A stretch of 64,000 nucleotides of DNA, taken from Panacibacter ginsenosidivorans (lineage in GTDB: Bacteria > Bacteroidota > Bacteroidia > Chitinophagales > Chitinophagaceae). Numbering within the stretch: position 1 is the first letter of the stretch; each line of letters starts with the position of its first letter. Of the stretch, positions 1-7,860 are shown one piece after another. The notes under the pieces were generated by a model that was not told the origin of the DNA, searched no databases, and saw nothing but the letters and a program-made list of their open reading frames with translations. The position numbers were made by a program, and so were the translations under genes. The stretch is from contig NZ_CP042435.1 of the NCBI RefSeq assembly GCF_007971225.1, positions 2,111,501 to 2,175,500 on the forward strand, in the 5' to 3' direction.

Positions 1-320
1 ATCTTTATACAGAAGGTTTAAACGAACGTATTGACAGCAACATAGAAACGGTACTTTACCGTGTTGTGCAGGAGTGCGTGAACAATGTTATTAAACACGC
101 TAATGCAAGCCTGCTGGATATTTCGCTGATAAAAGACAATGATGGTATTAGTGTAACCATTGAAGACAACGGAAAAGGATTTGACACATCAGGCATTACA
201 GAGTTTGAAGGTATTGGGCTGAAGAATATCAAAAGCCGCATAGATTTTTTGAAAGGAACGATTGAATGGAACAGTGCGCCGGGAGGTGGTACATTGGTAG
301 CCATGCATATTCCTGTATAA
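1..320 (+). CDS. Sensor histidine kinase, C-terminal ATPase part (5' cut by window edge)
   Basis: The frame is open from the window edge to the stop at 318-320, so only about 105 C-terminal residues are seen. They form the end of a GHKL-type HATPase_c domain: the N box reads ECVNNVIKHA, the G1 box IEDNGKGFD and the G2 box GIGLKNIKSRI. This arrangement is typical of the NarL/DegS-type kinases of two-component systems. The LuxR-type regulator that follows 224 bp downstream on the same strand is the likely phosphorylation partner. A single GTAC-core repeat arm lies between them. The sensor domain and phosphorylated His are outside the window, so the stimulus is unknown. Confidence 0.9.
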   Translation, partial: LYTEGLNERIDSNIETVLYRVVQECVNNVIKHANASLLDISLIKDNDGISVTIEDNGKGFDTSGITEFEGIGLKNIKSRIDFLKGTIEWNSAPGGGTLVAMHIPV

Positions 321-444
321 AAGTTGATTAAAAACTTTGATACTGATATTGTTCATGTCACAAGGTTTAAAAATTACAGAATTTTATACTATAGTTATAA
401 TGCAGGCATTGATAGGACGGGTTTAGCTGAAAAGAAAACAGAAA

Positions 445-500
445 GTACAAGCGTGCGACGCAAGAAAAGCTTAATAGTAATTCAACAGTTGGGTTCAAAA
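445..500 (-). repeat. GTAC-core element 1 (single arm, TTAATAG-type flank)
   Basis: Core at 445-464 (class I), followed by AAGCTTAATAG and the distal GTTGGGTTCAAAA seen at other copies. It separates the kinase and regulator genes. Confidence 0.85.
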
Positions 501-544
501 GCATACTCATTATTTATCAATAGAAAACCTGTGCTTCTTTATAC

Positions 545-1186
545 ATGGAAAAAAATAAAATCAAAATTGCTATTGTTGACGACCACAGGTTAGTGATTGA
601 TGGCATAAGATCTTTGCTGGAAGATCATCCATCATTCAACATTATTGCCTGCTCTGATTCTGCAAAGAAAATGCTTGACATACTAAAACAGCAGCCTGTT
701 GATATTTTACTTACCGATATTATGATGCCTGAGATGAACGGGCAACAACTTGCAAAGGAAGTGCGCAAGTTATTTCCGGCTATAAAAATTCTTGCACTTA
801 GCATGAGTGGCGAAGGTGATATTGTTAGTGAAATGATCAACGATTCTGACATTGCCGGTTACCTGCTGAAGAATATCAGCAAAGAAGAACTCTCTGCCGC
901 TATTTTGAAAATTGCAGGTGGCGGTATTTATTTTGATGAAAAGGTTCTGGAAGAACTGAACCGCTACAGTAATATGCGCAAACAAAATGATGAGGCGCAT
1001 CTTACGCAAAGAGAAGTTGAGATTATACGGCTGATAGAAAAAGAAATGTCAAACAAAGAAATTGCCGATACATTATTCATCAGCGAACGAACTGTAGAAA
1101 CACACCGCAAGAATATTTTCAGAAAAACAAAAACCAATAGTGTTATTGGCCTGGTAAAATATTCGTATGAGCATAAGCTGATATAA
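545..1186 (+). CDS. NarL/FixJ-family response regulator
   Basis: 213 residues, the normal length of the family. The N-terminal receiver domain (about 1-120) has the acidic pair in VDDH (residues 11-14), the phospho-acceptor Asp58 in LLTDIMMPEMNG and the conserved Lys in GYLLKN. A C-terminal LuxR-type helix-turn-helix occupies about 150-205 (LTQREVEIIRLI, SNKEIADTLFISERTVETH). It should bind DNA when phosphorylated by the kinase just upstream. The ATG at 545 is preceded by an A/T-rich leader. Targets cannot be read from the sequence. Confidence 0.95.
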   Translation: MEKNKIKIAIVDDHRLVIDGIRSLLEDHPSFNIIACSDSAKKMLDILKQQPVDILLTDIMMPEMNGQQLAKEVRKLFPAIKILALSMSGEGDIVSEMINDSDIAGYLLKNISKEELSAAILKIAGGGIYFDEKVLEELNRYSNMRKQNDEAHLTQREVEIIRLIEKEMSNKEIADTLFISERTVETHRKNIFRKTKTNSVIGLVKYSYEHKLI

Positions 1187-1189
1187 TTT

Positions 1190-1717
1190 TTATAGCCCCA
1201 GATTAAAGCCAGCTTTTATACCGATCCATGACGCATAACCGGAAGGTTCCGGGCTTTTCCTGGTGAATCCATCATAATCAAGCTGCACTTCAAATGCGGT
1301 GAGTTTTATACCCACGCCTATATCACCGCTAAACGCCGAATAATCATACAGATCATTTTTTATTTTGCCTGCGCCAACATCGCCATGTAAGTAAATGAAT
1401 TTTGAAAAAACATACTGACGTAACCCCACTTTCAATGGAACATAACTTGTTTTACCGGCTGTGTTTTTATCACTGTTAGAAAAAGAAGTGTAGCCAACAG
1501 TACCCACAATAAATGTTTTACCCCAGCCAACAGCGGCACCGCCTTCCACACCAACACCGTATTTATTATTGTCTTTAAAATTTTTATCAACCGGGTTGGC
1601 ATACAAGCCATGTGCATATAAAAAGAAAAGTTTTTGAGCCCGCAGTTTACCCGGAACAAAACATGCAAAACAACCAGCCAGCAGGATCAGTAATTGCTTT
1701 TTTGCAAATGGTGTCAT
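1190..1717 (-). CDS. Small secreted outer-membrane beta-barrel-like protein
   Basis: 175 residues with a Sec signal peptide (MTPFAKKQLLILLAGCFACF, ending near LRAQ). The rest alternates polar and aromatic residues with many Gly, for example VGVEGGAAVGWGKTFIVGTVGYTSF and VGIKLTAFEVQLDYDGF, as in small eight-stranded outer membrane barrels. It converges on the response regulator with a 3 bp gap and no obvious terminator between. No specific family is recognised. It could be a regulated target of the two-component system, but nothing in the sequence shows that. Confidence 0.75.
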   Translation of the reverse strand: MTPFAKKQLLILLAGCFACFVPGKLRAQKLFFLYAHGLYANPVDKNFKDNNKYGVGVEGGAAVGWGKTFIVGTVGYTSFSNSDKNTAGKTSYVPLKVGLRQYVFSKFIYLHGDVGAGKIKNDLYDYSAFSGDIGVGIKLTAFEVQLDYDGFTRKSPEPSGYASWIGIKAGFNLGL

Positions 1718-1745
1718 ATCAAGGTATTTAGAAAATGAAATTAAT

Positions 1746-1778
1746 TATTGCAACATACAAAATATTTATCTTGCAATA
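1746..1778 (+). promoter_or_regulatory. Inverted repeat and promoter-like box before the Rrf2 gene
   Basis: TATTGCAA (1746-1753) and TTGCAATA (1771-1778) are perfect inverted 8-mers 17 bp apart. Between and overlapping them lies TATCTTGC (1767-1774), a weak match to the Bacteroidota TAnnTTTG box, with TTG at 1748-1750. The ATG of the repressor gene is at 1789. This is a candidate autoregulatory operator; that role is inferred. Confidence 0.45.
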
Positions 1779-1788
1779 AACCTGCCAC

Positions 1789-2199
1789 ATGCTTTCTAAA
1801 AAAACGCTCTATGCATTTAAGGCCCTGATGTATCTCTCCCATGAGTACGATAAAGGTCCTGTGCTTATTGCAGACATAGCCCGAAAGAAGAAAGTACCGT
1901 TAAAATTTTTGGAGAATATTTTACTCGAATTAAAAAAAGCAGGTATACTCGAAAGCAAGAAAGGAAAAGGCGGTGGTTATTTTCTTGCAAAAGATCCGCA
2001 TAATATTTTATTGGCCGATGTACTTCGCTTGGTTGATGGCCCCATTGCATTACTGCCTTGCGTAAGCCTTCATTTCTATCAAAAATGCAGCAACTGCGAT
2101 GAAAAGAATTGCGGTCTTAACCGGGTAATGATAGAAGTACGGGATGCAAACCTTGCCATACTTGAAAAGAAAACCGTGGCCGATATTGCTGACATGTAA
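1789..2199 (+). CDS. Rrf2-family transcriptional regulator
   Basis: 136 residues, full length for Rrf2. The winged helix-turn-helix covers about 1-70 (LSKKTLYAFKALMYLS, VPLKFLENILLELKKAGILESKKGKGGGYFLAK, the family's recognition helix and glycine-rich wing). A Cys cluster follows near 85-105 (PCVSLH, CSNCDEKNCG), with spacing unlike the three Cys of IscR but able to bind a metal or an Fe-S cluster, or to sense redox state. The gene stands alone, with a dyad in its promoter. Its targets are unknown. Confidence 0.92.
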   Translation: MLSKKTLYAFKALMYLSHEYDKGPVLIADIARKKKVPLKFLENILLELKKAGILESKKGKGGGYFLAKDPHNILLADVLRLVDGPIALLPCVSLHFYQKCSNCDEKNCGLNRVMIEVRDANLAILEKKTVADIADM

Positions 2200-2280
2200 T
2201 TTTATGAGCCGGGCTACATTATTACTATTAAACTTCGTTGCGTCGCACACTTATGCACCTTAACCATATTTGAACAAGGA
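2200..2280 (+). repeat. GTAC-core element 2 (single arm, TTAATAG-type flank)
   Basis: Begins at the base after the Rrf2 stop codon with TTTTATGAGCCGGGCT, then CTATTAAACTTC, a class I core variant at 2237-2256 and the inner TTGAACAA. Confidence 0.8.
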
Positions 2281-2352
2281 AGTAATAACGTTGTCATTTC
2301 TGCTACTAATAATCTTTAAAGTAATTTCAATCTTCATTCGTCTTCATCAGCA

Positions 2353-2931
2353 ATGGATGATGAACCAGCACATACAATCATGGCAGATAAACCAAAACAG
2401 AATGTTGTACAGGCCGTAAGAGATTATGGCAGAAAGCTGTTTGGATTTATCCGCGGAAGAGTGAACACAGACGAAGATGCAGAAGATATTTTACAGGATG
2501 TATGGTACCAGTTCTCCAACACTTCAGCAACTGAAACGATAGAACAGGTAAGCGGCTGGTTGTTTGCCGTTGCAAGAAATAAAATTACAGACCGCTACCG
2601 CAAAAAGCAACCCCAACTTATCGACGATCTAAGCTATGAAGACGAAGATGGTGAGCTGCATTTTACAGATATCTTACTTACAGACACAAATAATCCTGAA
2701 ACAGAGCACATAAGGAATATATTCTGGGAAGAACTTTTTGTGGCCCTTGATGAACTACCCGAAAATCAGCGCAACGTATTTGTGCAGAATGAACTGGAAG
2801 ACAAGACCCTACAGGAAATAGCAAACGAAAGCGGCGAAAATCTTAAGACCATTATCAGCAGGAAACGCTATGCCGTGCAGCACTTACGTAAAAGACTACA
2901 ACATCTTTACAACGATTTAATCAACTATTAA
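2353..2931 (+). CDS. RNA polymerase sigma factor, ECF subfamily
   Basis: 192 residues. Region 2 lies at about 17-85 (YGRKLFGFIRGRV, DAEDILQDVWYQF, SGWLFAVARNKITDRYRK) and region 4 at about 125-185 (ALDELPENQRNVFVQNELEDKTLQEIANESG, LKTIISRKRYAVQHLRKRL). The linker is long and acidic (SYEDEDGELHF). A second in-frame ATG at 2392 would remove 13 residues and cannot be excluded. No anti-sigma gene is adjacent; a small membrane protein follows 11 bp downstream and could take that role or be a target. The Hsp20 gene further down suggests an envelope or protein-folding stress regulon. Confidence 0.93.
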   Translation: MDDEPAHTIMADKPKQNVVQAVRDYGRKLFGFIRGRVNTDEDAEDILQDVWYQFSNTSATETIEQVSGWLFAVARNKITDRYRKKQPQLIDDLSYEDEDGELHFTDILLTDTNNPETEHIRNIFWEELFVALDELPENQRNVFVQNELEDKTLQEIANESGENLKTIISRKRYAVQHLRKRLQHLYNDLINY

Positions 2932-2942
2932 ATAACTTAGCA

Positions 2943-3278
2943 ATGATGCAGAATAATTATAAACGTAGTCCGAAAAAATTCCTGCTATTCCCTCTATTTA
3001 TTATTGCAGCAGCTTTGATAATGGGCGCGGTTGTTATGTTATTATGGAATGCAATACTGCCTTCGTTATTAAATATAAATGCCATTACATACTGGCAGGC
3101 TGTTGGGTTACTGGTACTATGCAAAATTCTATTCGGTAGTTTTGGAACACGTCGTCATAGTGGTGGGACACCTTTTAAAAAACCTTACTGGAAAGATAAA
3201 TGGAGTGGCATGAGCGATGAAGAAAAAACCAGGTTCCGGGAAGAATGGAAAAAGCGTTGTGAGCAACGAAAAGGGTAA
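2943..3278 (+). CDS. Small two-helix membrane protein after the ECF sigma gene
   Basis: 111 residues with two hydrophobic segments (about 13-35 and 48-66) and a basic, hydrophilic C-terminal tail rich in Trp and Glu (WKDKWSGMSDEEKTRFREEWKKR). The ATG lies 11 bp after the sigma-factor stop, so the two are almost certainly co-transcribed, and a strong terminator follows. I do not recognise a characterised family. Its position suggests a membrane-bound modulator of the sigma factor or a regulon member, but no zinc-finger anti-sigma motif is present. Confidence 0.8.
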   Translation: MMQNNYKRSPKKFLLFPLFIIAAALIMGAVVMLLWNAILPSLLNINAITYWQAVGLLVLCKILFGSFGTRRHSGGTPFKKPYWKDKWSGMSDEEKTRFREEWKKRCEQRKG

Positions 3279-3293
3279 ACAAAAAACATTTAT

Positions 3294-3323
3294 AAGCCGC
3301 AGTTTAAAACTGCGGTTTTTTTA
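3294..3323 (+). terminator. Rho-independent terminator after sigma/membrane operon
   Basis: CCGCAGTTT / AAACTGCGG stem at 3297-3315 followed by a run of seven T. Confidence 0.92.
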
Positions 3324-3397
3324 TTTCAAAGATTTTAAAGTAATTCTTCCGGTTGCACGTCTTCCTTTATATACAATTATTAATAAAATTTAAAAAC

Positions 3398-3664
3398 ATG
3401 ATACGTTCAATTTTCAAACCAATATTAATAGGAATACTTGCAGGTGCTGCTTTATTCTTTTTTGGCTTCTTTGTATTAAGGGTATTGCTATTCTTTTTTA
3501 TTATCAGTGCTATCATCCGCTTTTTTGTATGGAGAAGATGGAGACGCGGTTATAGCAGGTTTTCTGCATATCAGCATATGCGTCCAACAAATATGTATAA
3601 CGATACCGTTATTCATTTACGCAGAAAAAATGAAAGCGATCCCAACATCATTTCAATTGATTAA
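3398..3664 (+). CDS. Small hydrophobic membrane protein
   Basis: 88 residues from ATG 3398 (MIRSIFKPILIGILAG). An upstream in-frame TTG at 3353 is less likely because the leader just before 3398 is A-rich, as in this clade. One long hydrophobic stretch at about 8-45, very rich in Phe, can form two membrane passes. A basic segment (WRRWRRGYSRF) and a short polar tail follow. It starts a three-gene run with the 58-residue protein and Hsp20 after the terminator at 3294-3323. Function unknown. Confidence 0.72.
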   Translation: MIRSIFKPILIGILAGAALFFFGFFVLRVLLFFFIISAIIRFFVWRRWRRGYSRFSAYQHMRPTNMYNDTVIHLRRKNESDPNIISID

Positions 3665-3674
3665 ATAAAACACT

Positions 3675-3851
3675 ATGCAACGAAGATCAGGCTTGCTTAT
3701 TGGTTTAATAACAGCAGTGATAACATTTGCCACACTTACTGTATTTGCAAAACCATATTATGCATATGGAAAACGAAATCATAACTGCTGGCATAAGGAG
3801 CAGAGCACGCATACACAAAGCGATTCAGCAAAAAACAATCTATTAAAATAA
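3675..3851 (+). CDS. 58-residue secreted or membrane-anchored protein
   Basis: A short gene with ATG at 3675 and TAA at 3849-3851. It encodes MQRRSGLLIGLITAVITFAT followed by LTVFAKPYYAYGKRNHNCWH and a polar tail. The first 25 residues look like a signal peptide or membrane anchor; the mature part is short and basic with one Cys. It sits 10 bp after the preceding membrane-protein gene and 13 bp before the Hsp20 gene, which supports a real co-transcribed gene. No family is recognised. Confidence 0.6.
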   Translation: MQRRSGLLIGLITAVITFATLTVFAKPYYAYGKRNHNCWHKEQSTHTQSDSAKNNLLK

Positions 3852-3864
3852 AAACAAAACAACT

Positions 3865-4287
3865 ATGTACGGAAGATGCAATGGAGCAGGTTACGGGCCT
3901 GCACACAGAAGAATGGGTCATCACTTTGACCACTATGGATTTGGAGGTTACAGGCGTCCAAAATATAATGTACCTGTAAACATTGAAGAGAAGGAAGATC
4001 ACTATGAGTTAACCGTGTACGCAACAGGCTTTGACAAAGAGAATATCAAACTGTCTGTTGTAGATGATGTATTGTATATAACAGGTACAAGAACTATTGA
4101 TGAAAACAACAAACCAAATTTTACCAAACAGGAATTCCCTGTAAAATCTTTTGAAAGAATTATTTCCTTAAACATGCAGGTAGATAGTTCAGGTATTAAA
4201 GCAAGACAGGAAAATGGTGTATTAATTGTAACGCTGCCAAAAACAGCGGAAGCACAAAGACCTGCACAGGAAATTAACGTGGATTAG
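3865..4287 (+). CDS. Hsp20 / alpha-crystallin family small heat-shock protein
   Basis: 140 residues. The N-terminal arm (1-30) is rich in Gly, His and Tyr (MYGRCNGAGYGPAHRRMGHH). The alpha-crystallin domain runs from about 33 to 130 (PVNIEEKEDHYELTVYATGF, LSVVDDVLYITGTR) and ends in the family hallmark GVLIVTLPK. Such proteins act as ATP-independent holdases for unfolding proteins and form oligomers. It is the last gene of a short run behind two small membrane proteins and an ECF sigma factor, which makes stress control by that sigma factor plausible. Confidence 0.95.
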   Translation: MYGRCNGAGYGPAHRRMGHHFDHYGFGGYRRPKYNVPVNIEEKEDHYELTVYATGFDKENIKLSVVDDVLYITGTRTIDENNKPNFTKQEFPVKSFERIISLNMQVDSSGIKARQENGVLIVTLPKTAEAQRPAQEINVD

Positions 4288-4310
4288 TGATCAGTGTGAT
4301 TTACAAAACA

Positions 4311-4341
4311 AAAGGCAACTGAATACAGTTGCCTTTTTTGT
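4311..4341 (+). terminator. Rho-independent terminator after hsp20
   Basis: AGGCAACTG / CAGTTGCCT stem at 4313-4334 with a five-base loop, followed by a T run. Confidence 0.92.
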
Positions 4342-4429
4342 TTGAACATGTTCAATAGAAATATAATGTACAAGAGTGCGACGCAACGAAAGCTACATGC
4401 CTATTTAAAAGTTGGGTTCATAATTTTTT
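4340..4429 (-). repeat. GTAC-core element 3 (single arm)
   Basis: Class I core at 4368-4387 in the convergent gap between hsp20 and the next gene. The inner GTTCAATAG lies to the left and the distal GTTGGGTTCATAATTTTT to the right. Confidence 0.85.
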
Positions 4430-4443
4430 AACTGCGCTTGTAG

Positions 4444-5082
4444 TTATTGAAAATCCCAATCTATAACGCGGCGCAAATATTGTTTGTCCTGTATGATCCA
4501 GGTTACCTCATAACCCTCGCGGCCGTTGCCGTTGAGCATGTAAATATACATGCGATGATTGTCCCTTGAAAGATAAACACCCGTATTGCATTTTGTTTTT
4601 GCATTGGCGCCGGGATGACAAAAAGCAGGATCATAAAGATCTGTGTAAGCCGCGGCAGGAATGGTAATGGTATCTCTGCCCACAGTAATAAGCAAATATT
4701 GTATAGTGGTCTTTGGCATTTTGCCGATAGTACCATAATAAGGTTTGTTATCGATCTTGGTTACATACTTTTCATCGTAGAGTAATATTTTATGTTTTGC
4801 TTTATCGAAAGTTCCTGCTTTGATAACGATCTTAATATTATCTTTTTGAAACAATACAGAATCGTTGCCAAACGCAACAACCGGTATATAAGGCAGCGGC
4901 TCTTTACCTGATGCTTCATCAAGTCCGCCTAATGTAAATGTAGCAAGATCTGCACGCAGGTCTTTCTCTGTCATCTTCAAAAAATTTTCACGCTTGCTTC
5001 TGTAGTTTGGAATTTCATCATCCTGCGAAAATGCAACAGAAAAAATGAGAAGGAAAATAATACTGTAAAGTAGCTTTTGCAT
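4444..5082 (-). CDS. Secreted protein of unknown function
   Basis: 212 residues with a clear signal peptide (MQKLLYSIIFLLIFSVAFSQ, cleavage after FSQ). There is no lipobox Cys and no further membrane segment, so it should be periplasmic or surface-exposed. The mature part contains several beta-strand-like stretches (DNIKIVIKAGTFDKAKHKILLYD, TTIQYLLITVGRDTITIPAAAY) and a Cys pair (FCHPGANAKTKCNTG) that could form a disulfide. I do not recognise a family. It stands alone before the threonine dehydrogenase gene. Confidence 0.75.
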   Translation of the reverse strand: MQKLLYSIIFLLIFSVAFSQDDEIPNYRSKRENFLKMTEKDLRADLATFTLGGLDEASGKEPLPYIPVVAFGNDSVLFQKDNIKIVIKAGTFDKAKHKILLYDEKYVTKIDNKPYYGTIGKMPKTTIQYLLITVGRDTITIPAAAYTDLYDPAFCHPGANAKTKCNTGVYLSRDNHRMYIYMLNGNGREGYEVTWIIQDKQYLRRVIDWDFQ

Positions 5083-5136
5083 AGTGATCAGTAATAATTA
5101 GAGGAAAGGTATAATAGCTTATCCTGCTTTCAAAGT

Positions 5137-5156
5137 CCTTCTCCTTAAGGAGAAGG
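5137..5156. repeat. Perfect 20-bp palindrome next to the threonine dehydrogenase stop
   Basis: CCTTCTCCTTAAGGAGAAGG, entirely self-complementary, ends 2 bp before the stop codon of the minus-strand gene. It is followed by ATTTAGGATGAGG, which enters the coding end. It may act as a terminator hairpin or be a dispersed palindromic repeat. Confidence 0.6.
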
Positions 5157-5158
5157 AT

Positions 5159-6109
5159 TTAGGATGAGGTTTGCAGGTTTTTTAACATATCTTCCGTCAT
5201 CTTCGGCAGATCATATTCATGATGCCAACCCCAATCATTTCTTGCAACTGAATCATCAATGCTTCCGGGCCAGCTGTCAGCAATAGCTTGCCGGTAATCG
5301 GGTTTATAGCTTACTTTAAATTCAGGGATATGTTTTTTTATTTCACTACTTATTTCTTCAGGTGAAAAACTGATACCTGCGATATTGTAAGAAGTACGAA
5401 CAGAAATTTTATTTGCTGGCGCTTCCATTAATTCGATGGTTGCACGTATGGCATCAGGCATATACATCATGGGCAGGTAAGTTTCTTCTTTTAAAAAACA
5501 TTCGTATTTTTTTTCTTCGAGTGCTTCATGAAAAATTTCCACTGCATAATCTGTAGTACCACCGCCGGGCGCCGATTTGTAGCTTATCAAGCCGGGATAA
5601 CGCAAACTTCTTACATCAACACCATAACGTTTGAAAAAATAATTGCACCAGAATTCACCCGCATACTTGCTAATGCCATACACTGTTATGGGTTCAATGA
5701 TGGTTTGTTGCGGGCAATTTTGTTTGGGTGATGTTGGCCCAAACACCGCGATACTGCTGGGCCAGTAAACTTTAGTCAGCTTTTCTTCACGTGCAATATC
5801 CAAAACATTCAGCAGGCTTTGCATATTCAGGCTCCATGCAAGATTGGGGTTCTTCTCTCCTGTTGCAGAAAGTATAGCAGCCAATAAATAGATCTGTGTA
5901 ATATTTTGGCGTATCACCTGTACATGCAGCATTTCTTTGTTCATCACATCAAGCGATACATAAGGTCCTGTGCCTTTCAGCAGGTCGTTTTCTTCACGAA
6001 GATCGCTGGCAACAACATTTGCATTACCGTAAATTTTTCGTAGCGCCAATGTAAGCTCCACACCAATTTGTCCCGATGCGCCAATCACTAAAATTTTTTC
6101 TTTTATCAT
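5159..6109 (-). CDS. L-threonine 3-dehydrogenase, SDR (epimerase-like) type
   Basis: 316 residues from ATG 6109; an upstream TTG at 6118 adds only three residues. The Rossmann motif GASGQIG is at 10-16, the catalytic set is Ser near 118-119 with Tyr144 and Lys148 (YGISK), and the segment LRYPGLISYKSAPGGGTTDY is the hallmark that separates SDR-type threonine dehydrogenases from UDP-sugar epimerases. The enzyme oxidises L-threonine with NAD+ to 2-amino-3-ketobutyrate, usually cleaved by a CoA-dependent lyase (Kbl). No kbl gene is adjacent here, so the partner must lie elsewhere. Confidence 0.88.
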   Translation of the reverse strand: MIKEKILVIGASGQIGVELTLALRKIYGNANVVASDLREENDLLKGTGPYVSLDVMNKEMLHVQVIRQNITQIYLLAAILSATGEKNPNLAWSLNMQSLLNVLDIAREEKLTKVYWPSSIAVFGPTSPKQNCPQQTIIEPITVYGISKYAGEFWCNYFFKRYGVDVRSLRYPGLISYKSAPGGGTTDYAVEIFHEALEEKKYECFLKEETYLPMMYMPDAIRATIELMEAPANKISVRTSYNIAGISFSPEEISSEIKKHIPEFKVSYKPDYRQAIADSWPGSIDDSVARNDWGWHHEYDLPKMTEDMLKNLQTSS

Positions 6110-6186
6110 AGCAGGCAATTTAAAGCGGTAAAGATAAGAGAGCAGGAATAATTTTTTTGTTGTTTAAGATCATTATAGATATGAAC

Positions 6187-6247
6187 GTACAAGAGTGCGA
6201 CGCAACAACCGATGCCATACAATACAAAAGCCGGGACCACAAAAATC
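6187..6247 (-). repeat. GTAC-core element 4 (single arm, TGGCATC-type flank)
   Basis: Class I core at 6187-6206, followed by CAACCGATGCC. The distal end AAAAGCCGGGA forms one half of the fabF terminator at 6222-6258. Confidence 0.85.
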
Positions 6248-6258
6248 CCGGCTTTTAT
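6222..6258 (-). terminator. Bidirectional hairpin terminator of fabF
   Basis: AAAAGCCGGGA and TCCCGGCTTTT are perfect inverted 11-mers with a nine-base loop, at about 6226-6256. T runs lie on either side when read from each strand. Half of the stem is the distal flank of repeat element 4. Confidence 0.9.
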
Positions 6259-6279
6259 TTTATACAACTGGAATAATAT

Positions 6280-7524
6280 CTATGATTCGTATTTTTTAAA
6301 TATCACTGTTGCAATATGACCACCAAAACCAAAAGTATTACTCATGGCACATCGCACATCCCGTTTAACAGCAGTGCCCAGCGTAAGATCAAATTTACCT
6401 GCAAACTCAGGCTCTATGTCTTTTGAATTAATGGTTGGTGGAATTATACCATCAGTAATTGCTTTTACAGAAGCAATGCCTTCTATAGCGCCTGCTGCAC
6501 CAAGTAAATGGCCCGTCATAGATTTGGTAGCACTTATATTAAGTTTAGCCTCATCGCCAAATACACGTTGAATGGCCTTCAATTCGCTGATGTCACCAAC
6601 AGGTGTAGAGGTTGCATGTGCATTCATGTAATCAACATCAGATGGTTTAAGACCTGCATCATCCAATGCAGCCATCATACCCAAATATGCACCTGTGCCA
6701 TCAGGATGTGTGCCTGTCATATGATAGGCGTCTGATGCCATACCACCACCGGCAACTTCTGCTATAATATTTGCACCGCGTGCCAATGCATGATCAAGAC
6801 TTTCCAGCACCATTGCACCAGCTCCTTCACCTATTACAAAACCATCCCGGTTTATATCGAACGGACGGGAAGCCAGTTGTGGATTATCATTAAGATTCGA
6901 TAAAGCTTTCATTACACTAAATCCTCCAACACATCCCAGAATTATGGGGTTCTCTGCACCACCTGTTACAACCATATCTGCTTTACCCCAACGGATATGA
7001 TATAAGGCATCTACAATTGCTGTATTGGATGAAGCACATGCTGTAGCGGTAACATAATTTATACCCCGCAAACCATAACGAATAGAGATAATACCTGAAG
7101 CAATATTCATCAACATCTTGGGAATAAGAAAAGGATTGAAACGTGGCGTACCATCTCCTTTTGCAAATTCAATTATCTGGTCCTGGTAAGTTTGAATACC
7201 GCCATTACCAGAACCCCAGATAACACCAATGCGGTCTTTATTTACTGTATCAAAATCAATATTGGCTTGCTTAATAGCTTCGTCTGATGCTGCAATGGAA
7301 AACTGTGTATAGAGATCGTATTTTCTTGCTTCCTGTTTTTCTACATAATTCAGCGGATCAAAACCTTTTACTTCGCAGGCAAACCTTGTTTTGAATTTTG
7401 AAGCATCGAAACGTGTTATTGGACCGGCGCCACTTACACCATTTACAAGACCATTCCAATAATCATTTACATTATTACCAAGCGGCGTTATAGCGCCCAT
7501 GCCGGTTATTACAACTCTTCTCAT
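6280..7524 (-). CDS. fabF: 3-oxoacyl-[acyl-carrier-protein] synthase II
   Basis: 414 residues from ATG 7524 (MRRVVITGMGAITPLG); an upstream in-frame start at 7560 adds a non-conserved extension. The condensing-enzyme triad is present: Cys163 in TATACASSN, His303 in NAHATSTPVGD and His339 in SMTGHLLGAAGA. The enzyme elongates acyl-ACP by two carbons with malonyl-ACP in fatty acid synthesis. It is a lone gene here, without acpP or other fab genes, so it may be a second copy or an unlinked main enzyme. Confidence 0.95.
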   Translation of the reverse strand: MRRVVITGMGAITPLGNNVNDYWNGLVNGVSGAGPITRFDASKFKTRFACEVKGFDPLNYVEKQEARKYDLYTQFSIAASDEAIKQANIDFDTVNKDRIGVIWGSGNGGIQTYQDQIIEFAKGDGTPRFNPFLIPKMLMNIASGIISIRYGLRGINYVTATACASSNTAIVDALYHIRWGKADMVVTGGAENPIILGCVGGFSVMKALSNLNDNPQLASRPFDINRDGFVIGEGAGAMVLESLDHALARGANIIAEVAGGGMASDAYHMTGTHPDGTGAYLGMMAALDDAGLKPSDVDYMNAHATSTPVGDISELKAIQRVFGDEAKLNISATKSMTGHLLGAAGAIEGIASVKAITDGIIPPTINSKDIEPEFAGKFDLTLGTAVKRDVRCAMSNTFGFGGHIATVIFKKYES

Positions 7525-7691
7525 AAGTTCTTTTTCATTTAGTTTCTGCAGGGTTAACAAATAAATTTATGCGCCGCAAAATTATGTAATCATTCTGCTT
7601 GGTGCGCAAATAAATAATTAGTGTGGTAACGGTAAAATGGCCCTGTTATTATAGCAATAACACTTTTAATGTCTAAAACTAACAGTAATTA

Positions 7692-7860
7692 TTTTTTTAT
7701 TACCAGCTGCAGTTAACAGTGGCATCGGTTGTTGTGTCACTCACTTGTACGTTTGGAAAAGCCGTCGACACTTGGCGGTCGACTGTGGATAAATGAATAA
7801 ACAGTACAACAGTGCGACGCAAGAAACGATGCCATAAATTCTTTTGCCTGGTTCAAAATA
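7692..7860. repeat. GTAC-core element 5 (inverted doublet)
   Basis: Class II core at 7731-7750 facing a class I core at 7804-7823. Both outer flanks are of the TGGCATC kind (TGGCATCGG on the left, CGATGCCATAA on the right), which is unusual for the family. The loop holds GTCGACACTTGGCGGTCGAC, itself partly palindromic. The 440-bp gap between fabF and the next gene otherwise holds only the fragment at 7861-7895 and a terminator. Confidence 0.88.

Noticed and set aside
324-593. Open frame of 89 codons between the kinase and regulator
   Set aside because: It runs through a GTAC-core repeat and into the response regulator in another frame; the product has no protein-like features.
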